Of a stretch of 64,000 nucleotides of DNA, positions 1-8,613 are shown in pieces. Numbering within the stretch: position 1 is the stretch's first letter; each line of letters opens with the position of its first letter. A program made the position numbers and the translations under genes. This DNA comes from Nocardia jejuensis NBRC 103114 (GTDB taxonomy: Bacteria > Actinomycetota > Actinomycetes > Mycobacteriales > Mycobacteriaceae), in assembly GCF_001613145.1 (NCBI RefSeq), contig NZ_BDBU01000003.1:62001-126000 (forward strand), written 5' to 3'. Under the pieces are notes generated by a model. The model made no database searches and was not told the DNA's origin. It saw nothing but the letters and a program-made list of their open reading frames with translations.

Positions 1-991
1 GCTGCAGCGCGATGATGGCCGCCGGGGTGCTGATCGGTGCGAGCGCCGCCTCCGCAGCCCGCTGCAGCGCGATATCGAGAGTGGTCTTGATGTCGGTGAC
101 CGGCTGCGCGTCCGGCCCGGCGACCCGCTGGGTTCCGTCGCCGCCCTGCGCGCGCACGGCCCACCCGGCGGCCTTGTCGGCGCGCTGCTGCCACAGGTCG
201 CCGAGCCCGGAGAAGGTCGGCGAGGCGAGATCCTTCTCGCTGGCCAGCAGACGGGTCTGCGGCGCGAGCGTGACGTTCTGCAGCGCGGCGAGGGCCGGCT
301 GCACGGTGGCGAGATCCGCGGCGCGCAGGGTGACCGCGGTGACCGGCTTGCCCTGTGCCGCTGCCAGTTCCGCCTGCAGGGTCTCGGCGGTGACGTCCGC
401 GGCCACCGGCCGCAGCGCCGCCGCCACGGCAGCGGGATCCGCGCCCGGCGCGACGTTCACCAGGGTCACCACCTGCTGGGCCAGCAACTCGCCCCCGGAA
501 CGGTCGAGCACCCGGGCGGGATCGGGATAGACCGCGCTGTAGGACAGCGGCCCGATGTCCAGCCCCGGCGCGATCGACGCCGGATCCCAGGTCACCTTCC
601 AGTCGTCGCCGCTGCTGTCGGCCTTGCCGGTGGTCGAGTACGTCCACTGGTTCTTGCCGTCCGCGCCGAGCTTCCACGTCGCGTTGAGGGTGAAAGTGCC
701 GCCGTCGTCGGTCTTCTCGACCTTGCCGACCTCGAACTTCACGTCTTTGCCGAGTCCGTCGTAGAGCGTGCCCAGCACCGCACCCGCCTTGGCCGGATCG
801 GAGGTCACGGCCGCGGCCGCGGCGACGTCGTCACGGTTCAGCGCATCGGCGAATTCGTTCACCGTCTTCGAGAGCCCGGATTCGTTCGCCCCCGAGCACG
901 CGGTCGCAGTAATGAGCATCGCCGCCGCGCAGGCACCCGTGAGTGCCCTCCTACTGAACTCTGCCATGTACGCATGGCAACACGAACACGG
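1..991 (-). CDS. Penicillin-binding lipoprotein, N-terminal part (cut by window edge)
   Basis: Only the first ~330 codons lie in the window; the frame is still open at base 1. The protein begins with a basic stretch (FSRRALTG), a short hydrophobic segment and a lipobox-like ...TATAC-S, so it is probably an exported lipoprotein. Residues ~40-150 (NEFADALNRDDVAAAAAVTSDP..., WKVTWDPASIAPGL) match the NTF2-like/MecA_N domain of class B penicillin-binding proteins, and the following RVLDRSGGELLAQ... resembles the start of the dimerisation domain. The transpeptidase domain would be outside the window. By family it would cross-link peptidoglycan at the outer membrane face. The start is uncertain: the in-frame choices are GTG at 991 or 985, because the nearby ATG codons are out of frame. 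Confidence 0.75.
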
Positions 992-1124
992 TGTGACTGT
1001 CCAAGACCAACACGGGTCGGAACCGATAATCCGAACAATATCGTTGCAGCGTACGGTCCCCGAACGCGGCGCCGAGCGGGCGGTACACAGACTCGAAGCA
1101 GTCCGTCCACCGCCCGTCGATCCC

Positions 1125-1697
1125 TCAGGCCGCGACGGCCGCGCCTGCGCTGCGCTCGATGCGGGTGGCGGTGAAGATCTCGCTCGCGCCCAGCGCGATC
1201 ACGAACAACCCGACGCCGACGGACAGCGATGTCAGCGAGTCGAAAGGACCGACCGCGACGACGAGACCGACGGCCGTGGTGACCAGTCCCACCACTTCCT
1301 GGCGCCCGGCCCCGTCGAATTCCTCCGACCACGCCCCGACGATGGCCTGCACGACGCCGCGGGTCATCCAGCCCATGCCGATCCACAAGGCCAGCAACAA
1401 CACCCACTGCCCGCTGTTGAAGCACCACAGGGCCAGCACCACCGCGGCGGCACCGCTCGCGAATTCCATTACCCGCAGGGGTGTGGCGATCCGTGCACCG
1501 AATGCCACGACGAATTGGGCTCCGGCGGTGGCCAACAGCACCAGCCCGCACAGTGTTCCCGCCACCGTGACCGTCTTGTCCGGCCATACCGCCATGGTGA
1601 TTCCCAGCAGTACCGAACAGATCCCGGTGACCAGCAGTGCCTGCCACGCCCAGTCGGCAAACACCGCGGTACGCCCCTCGACTCGGTGTACGGGCAT
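1125..1697 (-). CDS. HdeD-like (DUF308) membrane protein
   Basis: This 190-residue protein is almost entirely hydrophobic, with about six membrane segments grouped in pairs (for example LLVTGICSVLLGITMAVWP, VAGTLCGLVLLATAGAQFVVAF, ASGAAAVVLALW, LLLALWIGMGWMTRG). Spacing and the WP/G-rich turns match the DUF308/HdeD family, named for E. coli acid-resistance protein HdeD; the actual function in actinobacteria is unknown. It lies downstream of the TetR gene at 1811-2392 on the same strand, about 110 bases away, and may be controlled by it. GTG or ATG usage near 1697 leaves a few residues of uncertainty at the N terminus. Confidence 0.7.
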   Translation of the reverse strand: MPVHRVEGRTAVFADWAWQALLVTGICSVLLGITMAVWPDKTVTVAGTLCGLVLLATAGAQFVVAFGARIATPLRVMEFASGAAAVVLALWCFNSGQWVLLLALWIGMGWMTRGVVQAIVGAWSEEFDGAGRQEVVGLVTTAVGLVVAVGPFDSLTSLSVGVGLFVIALGASEIFTATRIERSAGAAVAA

Positions 1698-1810
1698 AGC
1701 TCAATGATATGACCGGTACGTCCAGATCCAGGCGGAATCGGTGCGACCTCGGCAAGTCCGCACATCGTGCACCGATTCGTGTCGCGCCCGTGCAAGTCCC
1801 GCCGAGCAGG

Positions 1811-2392
1811 TCAGCGGGTCGAGAGGTGGTACCGCAGCAGGATCGCGAGCTGGGTGCGAATGTCGTCGAACGGATGGCTGGACTTGAGCGCCCGGCTCTG
1901 CACGACCGCGCCTTCGGTCGCCGAGAGCAGCAGTCCCGCCAGCGAGCACGCGGTCGCCCGGTCCAGCCCGACGGCGATGAGACCATCGGCCAGTCGCGCG
2001 GTCCAATCCGCGAACGCCCGCCCGGCCGCGAACTGCACCTCCGGATCCAGCTCGTCCAGGGCCGCACCCATCATGAACGAACCCGCTCGATAGTCGCTGG
2101 CCTCGAGCTGATGGCGCCAGTAACCGAACAACTCGTCGAGCCAATCCTCGATCGACGTCACGCTCGACAGACTGTCCGCCGCCTTGCTCACATGCGAGTA
2201 CCCGAGTCGCGAGACGGACCGGGCGGCGGTCTCCACCAATTCGCCCTTGCCGAGCGGGAAGTGGCGATACAGCGAGTCACTCGAGGTATTGCTGCGCGCG
2301 AGCAGATCACCGAGTTCGGTGGCGTGGACACCGTGCTCCTGCACGGTCCTGATGATGTTCTTGATCAATCGGGCGCGCGGTCCGGCGGGCAT
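1811..2392 (-). CDS. TetR/AcrR family transcriptional regulator
   Basis: A 193-residue regulator. Residues ~1-55 form the TetR helix-turn-helix (RLIKNIIRTVQEHGVHATELGDLLARSNTSSDSLYRHFPLGKGELV), and the rest is an all-helical ligand domain of the LmrA/YxaF type. The ATG at 2392 was chosen because the complementary strand carries GGAGGAAC just upstream; the longer frame to 2443 has no ribosome site. It lies 58 bases downstream of the ketoacyl synthase gene and upstream of the HdeD-like gene, all leftward, so the three may be co-transcribed. Its ligand cannot be read from the sequence. Confidence 0.85.
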   Translation of the reverse strand: MPAGPRARLIKNIIRTVQEHGVHATELGDLLARSNTSSDSLYRHFPLGKGELVETAARSVSRLGYSHVSKAADSLSSVTSIEDWLDELFGYWRHQLEASDYRAGSFMMGAALDELDPEVQFAAGRAFADWTARLADGLIAVGLDRATACSLAGLLLSATEGAVVQSRALKSSHPFDDIRTQLAILLRYHLSTR

Positions 2393-2450
2393 GAGAGTTC
2401 CTCCAACTCTTGTTCGTACCGACTGGCTTGCCACTCGCCGCATTCACACG

Positions 2451-3716
2451 TCAATACCGACCGAATGCGAGTGCGACATTGTGCCCACCGAAAGCAAAGC
2501 AGTTGTTGATCGCGAACTCGATGTTCTGGCGTCGAGACTCGCCGGAAACGACATCCAATTCGATCGCCGGATCCAGATTGTCGAGATTCAGCGTGGGCGG
2601 AACGACGCCGTCGCGAATGCTGAGCACCGTCAGCACCGACTCGAGCGCGCCCACCGCACCGATCGAATGCCCGAGGGCGGATTTGGGCGCGTACACCGAG
2701 GCATGTCCGACACCGGCCTGACGGATCGCCTTCGCCTCGGCGATGTCGCCGATGGGCGTGGCGGTCGCGTGCGCGTTGACGTGGCCGATATCGCGCGGCG
2801 AGAGTCCCGCGGTCCGGATCGCCTGCCCCATGGCCCGCGCCACGCCCGTGCCCTCCGGATCCGGCGCGACCAGATGGAACCCGTCCGAGGAGATGCCCGC
2901 GCCCATGATCCGCGCGTGGATCCTCGCGCCGCGCGCCACCGCGTGCTGTTCGGTCTCGATCACCATGAGCGCGCCCGCTTCTCCGAAGACGAAGCCGTCG
3001 CGATCACGGTCGAACGGCCGTGAGGCGGCTGCCGGATCCGCGTTGCGGGTGGACATGGCGCGCATCATGGAGAACGCGGCGATCGGCACCGCGTCGATGA
3101 CGCCCTCCACCCCGCCGGCCACGACCATGTCCGCATCGCCCATGACGATCATCCGCCAGGCGGTGGCGATCGCCTCCGCGCCCGAGGAGCACGCCGAAAC
3201 CGGCGTCACCACACCGGCTTTCGCGCCCAGCTCGAGCCCGACGACCGCGGCCGGACCGTTCGGCATGATCATCTGCACGGTCAGCGGCGACACCTTGCGA
3301 TAACCGCCCCCGCGCAACTTGTCATTGGCGTCGACGAGTGCGTCCACCCCGCCGATCCCGGTACCGATGGCCACGCCGAGCCGGTAGGGATCGACCTCGG
3401 GTGCACCGGCGTTGCGCCACACCTCACGCCCGAGCACGATCGCCAATCGCTCGATATAGGCCATCCGCCGAATCTCGACCCGGCTCAGCATCGTGTCCGG
3501 CGATACCTTCAGGTGCCCGCCGATGCGCACCGGCAGGTCGTACTCGTCGACGAAATCGTCCTGCAGCACTCCGATTCCGCTCTCCCCGGCGAGCAATCCC
3601 TTCCAGGTCGCTTCCACATCGCCCGCGAGGGAGGTGGTCGCGGCGAGCGCGGTGACCACCACACCGGGAAATCGCCCATCCGAGGCGAACGGATTGGTGA
3701 CAGCTCGAGCGCTCAC
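2451..3716 (-). CDS. Beta-ketoacyl-ACP synthase II of KasA/KasB type
   Basis: This 421-residue condensing enzyme looks like mycobacterial KasA/KasB along its whole length ([70 protein letters not shown]-terminal [12 protein letters not shown]). The thiolase-fold catalytic set is present: Cys176 in VSACSSG, the first His in [11 protein letters not shown] and the second in [13 protein letters not shown]. In the family it condenses malonyl-ACP with a growing acyl chain in FAS-II, the route to meromycolates. Start: GTG 3716 preceded by AGGAGGATCAC. It is not beside acpM or another FAS-II gene, which suggests an extra paralogue with its own TetR control. NAHAT instead of NAHGT is also seen in KasB. 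Confidence 0.85.
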   Translation of the reverse strand: MSARAVTNPFASDGRFPGVVVTALAATTSLAGDVEATWKGLLAGESGIGVLQDDFVDEYDLPVRIGGHLKVSPDTMLSRVEIRRMAYIERLAIVLGREVWRNAGAPEVDPYRLGVAIGTGIGGVDALVDANDKLRGGGYRKVSPLTVQMIMPNGPAAVVGLELGAKAGVVTPVSACSSGAEAIATAWRMIVMGDADMVVAGGVEGVIDAVPIAAFSMMRAMSTRNADPAAASRPFDRDRDGFVFGEAGALMVIETEQHAVARGARIHARIMGAGISSDGFHLVAPDPEGTGVARAMGQAIRTAGLSPRDIGHVNAHATATPIGDIAEAKAIRQAGVGHASVYAPKSALGHSIGAVGALESVLTVLSIRDGVVPPTLNLDNLDPAIELDVVSGESRRQNIEFAINNCFAFGGHNVALAFGRY

Positions 3717-3979
3717 GCGGCGTGATCCTCCTCGTACCTCGCCGCCCGGTTCGGCGAACCCGGGTGCGGCGCGACATCCTTCGATCCGGGCCCGTCGTCG
3801 AACGTACCGACGCCACCCGCACTCAGAGGATGACAGCAGACACCGAGATATCGGCCCGGTTCTGTGGGAATCCACCAACCCCACACGCCCCGATTGCCTT
3901 GTTTGCCCAGACATCGTGCACTCGACCCGAATTCGGCGGCCGATCGCACGGGTTCATCGAGTTCCGGATCAACCGTGCA

Positions 3980-4006
3980 GCCCCCGGGTATCGAACCCTC
4001 GGGGGC
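3980..4006 (-). terminator. Hairpin after the epoxide hydrolase gene; rest of 3717-4020 empty
   Basis: GCCCCCGGGT at 3980-3989 pairs with ACCCTCGGGGGC at 3995-4006 (two-base bulge), 15 bases past the stop codon of the leftward gene ending at 4021. No T run follows, as is common in actinobacteria. The remainder of the 304-base gap to 3717 shows no convincing gene; its last bases hold the GAGGAGG ribosome site of the ketoacyl synthase. Confidence 0.5.
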
Positions 4007-4020
4007 AGTCGCGCCACCGA

Positions 4021-5157
4021 TCAGCGCAGCGTGCGGAAGAACGCGCGAAGATCGGCGGTGAGCAGGTCGGGAGTTTCCATGGCGATGAAATGCCCGCCCC
4101 GATCGAATTCCGACCAGCGCACCACGGTGTTCTGCTTCTCGGCGATCCCCCGAATCGTGTTGTTGCCCGGGCAGATCGCGACGGCGGTGGGCACGCCCGA
4201 ATTCGGTAGATCCGCACCCCACTGCCGCGATTCCTTGTACAGCCGCATGCTGGATCCGATGGTGTTGGTGAACCACAGCACCGACAGCTCGGTCAGCAGT
4301 GCGTCGCGGTCGATCGCCGCATCCGGGGTGTCCTGGGCGGGGTCCTTGTAGGTGTTGACCACGTCCAGCACCCAGGCCAGCAGCCCTGCCGGAGAATCGG
4401 ACACCGCCGGAGCGAGGGTTTGCGGGCGGGTCGAGTGGATCCCCGCGTACCCCGAGGTGTCCCGGCTGCTCCAGTCCCGCAGGCCGGCCAGCTTCTCCTG
4501 GTCCGCCGTGTCGTAATCGGATCCGTCATCATCCCAGGCCGGGATCGTGATGGGGTCGTTGAGGTGAACGCCCACCACATGCTCGGCATCGATGCGGCCC
4601 AGATTCGGCGCGACGAACGATCCGGCATCCCCGCCCTGTGCGCCGTAGCGCGAATAGCCGAGTGCCGCCATGAGTTTCGCGATCAGCTCCGCACTGCGTT
4701 CGGTCGAGGCATCCCCCGGTCGATGGGTGGGTCCGGAGAACCCGAAGCCGGGCAGCGTCGGGATCACCAGGTGGAACGCGTCCCCCGGATCGCCGCCGTG
4801 CGCGCGCGGATCGGTGAGCGGGCCGATCACCTCGGTGAAGTCCTCGAACGGCCAGCCGTGCACCAGGACCAGCGCCGCCGCGTCCGGCTCCGGTGAGCGC
4901 ACGTGCACGAAGTGCAGCCGCTGCCCGTCGATTTCGGTGACGAACTGCGGAAAGCGGTTGCGGGCAGCCTCGTGCGCGCGCCAATCGTAGGAGGTGCGCC
5001 AGTACTCGCACAGTTCGCGGACGTACCCGGTCGGAATGCCATAGGTCCACCGCACGTCCGGAAGTTCCTCCGGCCAGCGGGTCGCGGCCAGGCGGTTGTT
5101 CAGATCCTCGAGGTCGGACTGCGGAATGTCGATGCGGAACTCGTCGAAACTCGTCAT
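4021..5157 (-). CDS. Epoxide hydrolase, microsomal-type with EHN domain
   Basis: A 378-residue alpha/beta hydrolase. The N-terminal ~110 residues ([44 protein letters not shown]) are the EHN domain typical of microsomal-type epoxide hydrolases. The core follows with [10 protein letters not shown] (oxyanion region), the nucleophile elbow [10 protein letters not shown] (Asp nucleophile) and a C-terminal GGHF that supplies the catalytic His. By family it hydrolyses epoxides to vicinal diols through an ester intermediate. ATG 5157 gives the usual [12 protein letters not shown] start; longer frames upstream are low quality. It diverges from the P450 gene starting at 5376, a pairing that would suit oxidation followed by epoxide opening, though this link is only an inference. 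Confidence 0.85.
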   Translation of the reverse strand: MTSFDEFRIDIPQSDLEDLNNRLAATRWPEELPDVRWTYGIPTGYVRELCEYWRTSYDWRAHEAARNRFPQFVTEIDGQRLHFVHVRSPEPDAAALVLVHGWPFEDFTEVIGPLTDPRAHGGDPGDAFHLVIPTLPGFGFSGPTHRPGDASTERSAELIAKLMAALGYSRYGAQGGDAGSFVAPNLGRIDAEHVVGVHLNDPITIPAWDDDGSDYDTADQEKLAGLRDWSSRDTSGYAGIHSTRPQTLAPAVSDSPAGLLAWVLDVVNTYKDPAQDTPDAAIDRDALLTELSVLWFTNTIGSSMRLYKESRQWGADLPNSGVPTAVAICPGNNTIRGIAEKQNTVVRWSEFDRGGHFIAMETPDLLTADLRAFFRTLR

Positions 5158-5291
5158 GGTTCCACCGTAGAAACCGCTCAGGTCGGCTTCTGTCCTAGTT
5201 CGAAGGGCATTCCGAAGACGGAACTCGTCGAGCAGATTCGGACCGCGGCCCGTCGGTGCGCCGCAGCGGTCCGGGGGTGACCGTTTTTGCC

Positions 5292-5321
5292 GTCCGCGCG
5301 CGGACGATCTCGCTCTAGGCT
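5292..5321 (+). promoter_or_regulatory. Palindrome plus -10 box upstream of the P450 gene
   Basis: A perfect 14-base palindrome GTCCGCGCGCGGAC (5292-5305) lies 10 bases ahead of TAGGCT (5316-5321), a plausible -10. It sits in the 218-base spacer between divergent epoxide hydrolase and P450 genes and may be an operator. High local GC makes chance palindromes likely, so confidence is low. Confidence 0.3.
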
Positions 5322-5375
5322 GGACAGTGCTTACGGCTGCCGCACGCCTGCGGCCCGCGTGAAGGGATCCGCACA

Positions 5376-6698
5376 GTGACCACCACATTCCCGCCCGGTC
5401 CCCCGCTGCCCAGCGCACTGCAAGCGGCCATGTACGCCAAATGGCGCGGGGCCCTGCTGTCCGCGGCCCAGCGACGCTACGGCGATGTGTTCACGCTGCA
5501 TCTGGTCGCTCCGTACGCGGAGAACCTGGTGGTGTTCAACCGCCCCGAGCACATTCGCGAGATCTTCGCCGCCGACCCCGCCGATCTGCATGCGGGCGAA
5601 GGCAATCGGCTGCTGGTGCACATCATGGGCGAGCATTCGGTACTGCTCACCGACGAGGCCGAGCACGCCCGCGCCCGCCGCCTGCTCATGCCCGCCTTCG
5701 CCGGTTCTTCCCTGCGCGGCTATCGCACGCTGGTGGAGGCCATCGCCAAGACCCACATCGAACGCTGGTCCCGCGATGCGACGGTCAACACCCTGGACCG
5801 CATGAACGATCTGACCCTGGACATCATCCTGCAGGTCGTGTTCGGTCTCACCGACGAGCAGCGCCGCGGTGAACTGGCTCCCCGGTTGCGGCGCATCGTG
5901 AACGTGAACCCGATCATCTTCTTCGGCTGGAAGTATCCACGCCTCGAGCAGTACGGACCGTGGAAACGCTTCCGCGCCAACCAGAACGCGATCGACGAAC
6001 TGCTCTACAGCGAGATCGCCGCGCGCCGCGCACACCCCGATCTCGACCAGCGCGCGGATGTGCTGTCCCGTCTGCTCGCCGTGGGCTCGGGCGAAAACCC
6101 CTCCGACACACCGCTGTCGGACGCGGAACTGCGCGATCAACTCATCACCCTGCTGCTTGCCGGGCACGAGACCACCGCGTCGGCGCTCTCATGGGCCTGT
6201 CATGAACTGGCGGCCGACCCCGCCATCCAGGACGAGGCCCGCCGCGCCGCCCATGACGGCGACGACAAGTACCTCGAGGCGGTTCTGAAGGAGGCCATGC
6301 GCCTGCACACCGTCATCGCCGCGACGGGCCGAAAACTGACCCGCGACATGACGATCGGCGGCCTGGATCTGCCCCGCGGCACCGTCGTCTCGACCTCGAT
6401 CCTGCTCGCGCACGCCAACCCCGGCAACTATCCCGACGTGACGGAATTCCGTCCCGACCGCTTCCTCGACGGCTCCGTCAGCCCCAACACGTGGCTCCCC
6501 TTCGGCGGTGGCGTGCGCCGCTGCCTGGGCGCCGGGTTCTCCCTCATGGAGGGCACCGCGGTCCTGCGCGAACTGCTCACCCGCCACACCCTCACCCTCC
6601 CTGCGGGCAAGACCACCGAGCGCGCCCGCACCCGAAACATCACCCGCGTCCCCGCGCACGGCGCACCGATCCAGCTGACCCCCACCATCTCCCACTGA
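5376..6698 (+). CDS. Cytochrome P450
   Basis: A 440-residue soluble P450. It shows the I-helix oxygen-binding motif [14 protein letters not shown], the K-helix ExxR in KEAMRLH, the FRPDRFLDG segment and the heme loop [12 protein letters not shown] with the thiolate ligand at Cys383. The N terminus [11 protein letters not shown] without a membrane anchor and the overall pattern resemble the CYP110/CYP135/CYP138 group, whose substrates are mostly unknown. The GTG at 5376 is preceded by GAAGGGATC. No ferredoxin gene is adjacent, so electron partners must come from elsewhere. It faces away from the epoxide hydrolase gene across a spacer with a palindrome. Confidence 0.92.
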   Translation: MTTTFPPGPPLPSALQAAMYAKWRGALLSAAQRRYGDVFTLHLVAPYAENLVVFNRPEHIREIFAADPADLHAGEGNRLLVHIMGEHSVLLTDEAEHARARRLLMPAFAGSSLRGYRTLVEAIAKTHIERWSRDATVNTLDRMNDLTLDIILQVVFGLTDEQRRGELAPRLRRIVNVNPIIFFGWKYPRLEQYGPWKRFRANQNAIDELLYSEIAARRAHPDLDQRADVLSRLLAVGSGENPSDTPLSDAELRDQLITLLLAGHETTASALSWACHELAADPAIQDEARRAAHDGDDKYLEAVLKEAMRLHTVIAATGRKLTRDMTIGGLDLPRGTVVSTSILLAHANPGNYPDVTEFRPDRFLDGSVSPNTWLPFGGGVRRCLGAGFSLMEGTAVLRELLTRHTLTLPAGKTTERARTRNITRVPAHGAPIQLTPTISH

Positions 6699-6762
6699 GT
6701 AATTCGGTGGCTCCCCTTCACGCCCGCTGCTAGCGTTCTACGCAACGACGAAGGGACCGGCC

Positions 6763-6864
6763 ATGACTCACTCCGCTGTAGCCGTCCCCGTGTCGCCTCG
6801 CCCGCCGAAGGAACGCACTCCGCTCGAACCCCTCGCGCCGCGCGACCCGGCAGTCACTCGCTGA
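6763..6864 (+). CDS. Possible 33-residue small protein upstream of the tRNA cluster
   Basis: An ATG at 6763 opens a 33-codon frame that ends with TGA at 6864, with AGGGA spaced six bases ahead of the ATG and TAGCGT (6731-6736) as a possible -10. The product is basic and proline-rich (VPVSPRPPKERTPLEPL) and matches no family I know. It ends 22 bases before the first tRNA, so one promoter could serve both. It may be a real small protein, a leader, or a remnant; the ribosome site is the only positive evidence. Confidence 0.35.
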   Translation: MTHSAVAVPVSPRPPKERTPLEPLAPRDPAVTR

Positions 6865-6886
6865 CCACCCCCGCGCGGCGTCCCAC

Positions 6887-6960
6887 GGCGCAGTGCTCTG
6901 ATGGTTGCGGCACCCTGATTTTCACTCAGGACCACGTCGGTTCGATTCCGACCTGCGTCA
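6887..6960 (+). tRNA. Atypical tRNA-Glu (anticodon UUC)
   Basis: A 74-base cloverleaf. The acceptor GGCGCAG pairs with CTGCGTC (one G-U), the anticodon stem CCTGA/TCAGG encloses TTTTCAC with anticodon TTC (Glu), and the T arm GTCGG-TTCGATT-CCGAC is perfect. The best D stem is TGCT/GGCA, which starts directly after the acceptor; the usual two linker bases U8 and N9 appear to be missing and the D loop is 11 bases. The 3' end is A followed by CGC, so CCA must be added. It is one base from the next tRNA. It is clearly tRNA-like; whether it is charged and used is open. Confidence 0.6.
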
Positions 6961-6961
6961 C

Positions 6962-7034
6962 GCCCGTTCAGCTCGGCTGGAAGAGCGCCTCTCGTACAAA
7001 GAGGAAGCCGGGAGTTCGAGTCCCTCAACGGGTA
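6962..7034 (+). tRNA. Atypical tRNA with anticodon UAC (Val-type)
   Basis: A 73-base cloverleaf: acceptor GCCCGTT/AACGGGT (G-U at the first pair), D arm GCTC-GGCTGGAA-GAGC of standard size, anticodon stem CCTCT/AGAGG with loop CGTACAA, and T arm GGGAG-TTCGAGT-CCCTC containing one A-C mismatch. The anticodon by position is TAC. Two near-invariant positions are changed: base 33, normally U, is G, and base 8, normally U, is C. ACCCA follows rather than ACCA. These changes suggest a degenerate or specialised tRNA; assignment to valine is by anticodon only. Confidence 0.5.
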
Positions 7035-7045
7035 CCCACACCTCT

Positions 7046-7119
7046 GTCCTCGTGCTCTGCTGGTTCGGGCACCCTGGTTCTCAGCCAGGACTACGCGGGT
7101 TCGATTCCCGTCGAGGACA
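7046..7119 (+). tRNA. Atypical tRNA-Glu (anticodon CUC)
   Basis: A 74-base cloverleaf with a perfect seven-pair acceptor GTCCTCG/CGAGGAC, discriminator A and an encoded CCA at 7120-7122. The anticodon stem CCTGG/CCAGG holds TTCTCAG, anticodon CTC (Glu). The T arm is GCGGG-TTCGATT-CCCGT. The D region TGCT...GGCA has the same odd layout as the tRNA at 6887, with no two-base linker after the acceptor, so the two are related copies. It is the best preserved of the three. The MerR gene on the other strand ends 11 bases away. Confidence 0.7.
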
Positions 7120-7132
7120 CCACTACCCACGC

Positions 7133-7558
7133 CTACCGCTTCGACATCGCGTTCGCCCACGAACTTCGCGCCGGATAGCGGGTCGTGAATGCCGAACACT
7201 CCGGGCATTCGGCGATGACCGGGTGGATACAGGCCATGAGGTGCTCGAGAAACCGGTCCGTCGCGCGCAGCAGCGCGATCTGCTCGCGTACGTCGGCGCG
7301 CTTGCGGTCGATGAGCTCCTGTCGCTCGCCACACGCGCCCGCGCCCAGTTGCCGAATCTGATTCAGGGACAAGCCGGTTCGCTGCAGGATCTGAATGAGG
7401 CGGGCCTGATGCAGGGTCTGCTGGTCGTAGCTGCGATGTCCGGAGGCGCTGCGCGGCGGGTGCAGCAGGCCGACCGATTCCCAGTGCCTGAGCACATGCG
7501 CTTCGACGCCCAGCTCGGCCGCCGCGTCACCGATCTTCATCTCCTGAACTGTGGACAC
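7133..7558 (-). CDS. MerR family transcriptional regulator
   Basis: A 141-residue regulator. Residues 7-75 form the MerR winged helix (MKIGDAAAELGVEAHVLRHWESVGLLHPPRSASGHRSYDQQTL) and ~76-120 form the dimerising coiled coil. A C-terminal CPEC pair could bind a metal or sense redox state, but the classical mercury cysteine pattern is absent. The GTG at 7558 follows GAGGAGAATC. It diverges from the metallo-beta-lactamase-fold gene at 7660, so that gene is its likely target; its signal is unknown. Confidence 0.85.
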   Translation of the reverse strand: MSTVQEMKIGDAAAELGVEAHVLRHWESVGLLHPPRSASGHRSYDQQTLHQARLIQILQRTGLSLNQIRQLGAGACGERQELIDRKRADVREQIALLRATDRFLEHLMACIHPVIAECPECSAFTTRYPARSSWANAMSKR

Positions 7559-7659
7559 GATTCTCCTCTTTACTTCATGTCGACCTTAAGTATTACCGTT
7601 TCCTCGATCACGACGGAAGGCAGGTCCGTCGAAGCGGGAACGGGAACGGAGTACAGGTC
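7559..7659. promoter_or_regulatory. Divergent promoter between MerR and MBL-fold genes
   Basis: The 101-base spacer is locally AT-richer. ACCTTAAGTATTACCG at 7583-7598 contains the ACCTTAAGT half-site often seen in MerR-type operators, where the regulator spans an overlong -35/-10 spacer. I cannot define both half-sites or the -10 with certainty. Confidence 0.3.
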
Positions 7660-8613
7660 ATGTCGGATCAGGTGCGTCAGCCGAGCGTCATCGAATGCTG
7701 CGGGGCGGCAGCGGGTTTGCTGATCGGCGCGGTCCGGCCGCGACGACGGGACGAGCGCCTGCTGCGGTCCATCACCGATGCGGGGCTGCCGACGGCGCGC
7801 GCCACGGTGAAGATCACCACGCTCGAGCAGGCGCCACGATCGGTGCCGACGGCGGCGGTGGTCGAGGGAACGTTCACACCTCGACGCGTCGACAACTCGC
7901 TCAACACGTTCGTGGTGCAGCATCCGCGCGCGACCTTCCTGGTCGACCCCGCAGTCTGCCTCGATGCCGAGGAGCGGGCCATCGCGCAACTGCCCGCCGT
8001 CCTGCGCGGTGTGGTGCGGCCACCGGCGGACACCCTCGCGACCATCACCGCGCTGCAACGCGAACCAGCCTTGCCCACAGCGGATTTCGCCCTCCCCACC
8101 CACGCGCACTGGGATCACGTGTGCGGTCTGCTGGACATGCCGGGCCTGCCCGTGCACCTGCACGGCGTCGAGCACCGGTGGATCTCGCACGGTGAGGTCG
8201 CGCCGGTCGGTGGCGTGCGGGACGCGCTGGTGGACCGGCCGCTGATCGACTACGAGCTCGACGGCCCGCCGATCCTCACCTTCACCCGCAGTCACGATCT
8301 GTTCGGTGACGGCAGCATCGTGCTGGTGGACCTGGCGGGGCACACCCCGGGCAGCGTCGGAATCCTCGCGCACACCGAGAACGGCTGGGTGCTGCTGGCC
8401 GGCGACGCCGCCTGGCACAACCTCCAGATCGAGGGCGTCCGCCAGAAGTCCAGCTTCCCAGGCGGTTTCGCGGACGAGGACCGCGACAAGACGTTCCGGA
8501 CCCTGCATCGCCTGCACCTGGCGCGGCACCTGGTCACCATCGTGCCCACCCACGACCACTCCGCGGCCGTCCGATTCCGTCCCACCGTGGAGACCGTGCA
8601 CCCCGTACCGTGA
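7660..8613 (+). CDS. Metallo-beta-lactamase-fold hydrolase
   Basis: A 317-residue protein with the metal-binding HxHxDH motif in THAHWDHVCGLLD, followed by the later ligands in AGHTPGSVG, LLAGDAAWH and PTHDHSAAV. This order is that of the MBL superfamily (lactonase/glyoxalase II-like) with a two-metal centre. The ~70 residues before the fold (CCGAAAGLLIGAVRPRRRDERLL...) are unusually long and contain a short hydrophobic stretch; they could be a membrane-associated or export segment. The substrate is unknown. The stop codon overlaps the start of the GNAT gene, so both are translated from one message, probably under the divergent MerR. Confidence 0.85.
   Translation: MSDQVRQPSVIECCGAAAGLLIGAVRPRRRDERLLRSITDAGLPTARATVKITTLEQAPRSVPTAAVVEGTFTPRRVDNSLNTFVVQHPRATFLVDPAVCLDAEERAIAQLPAVLRGVVRPPADTLATITALQREPALPTADFALPTHAHWDHVCGLLDMPGLPVHLHGVEHRWISHGEVAPVGGVRDALVDRPLIDYELDGPPILTFTRSHDLFGDGSIVLVDLAGHTPGSVGILAHTENGWVLLAGDAAWHNLQIEGVRQKSSFPGGFADEDRDKTFRTLHRLHLARHLVTIVPTHDHSAAVRFRPTVETVHPVP

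Noticed and set aside
967..969. ATG as start of the penicillin-binding lipoprotein
   Set aside because: It is out of frame with the signal peptide and the NTF2-like domain; in-frame starts are GTG at 985 or 991.
6905..7723. 272-codon plus-strand frame over the tRNA cluster and the MerR gene
   Set aside because: It runs through three tRNA structures and is antisense to a recognised MerR protein.
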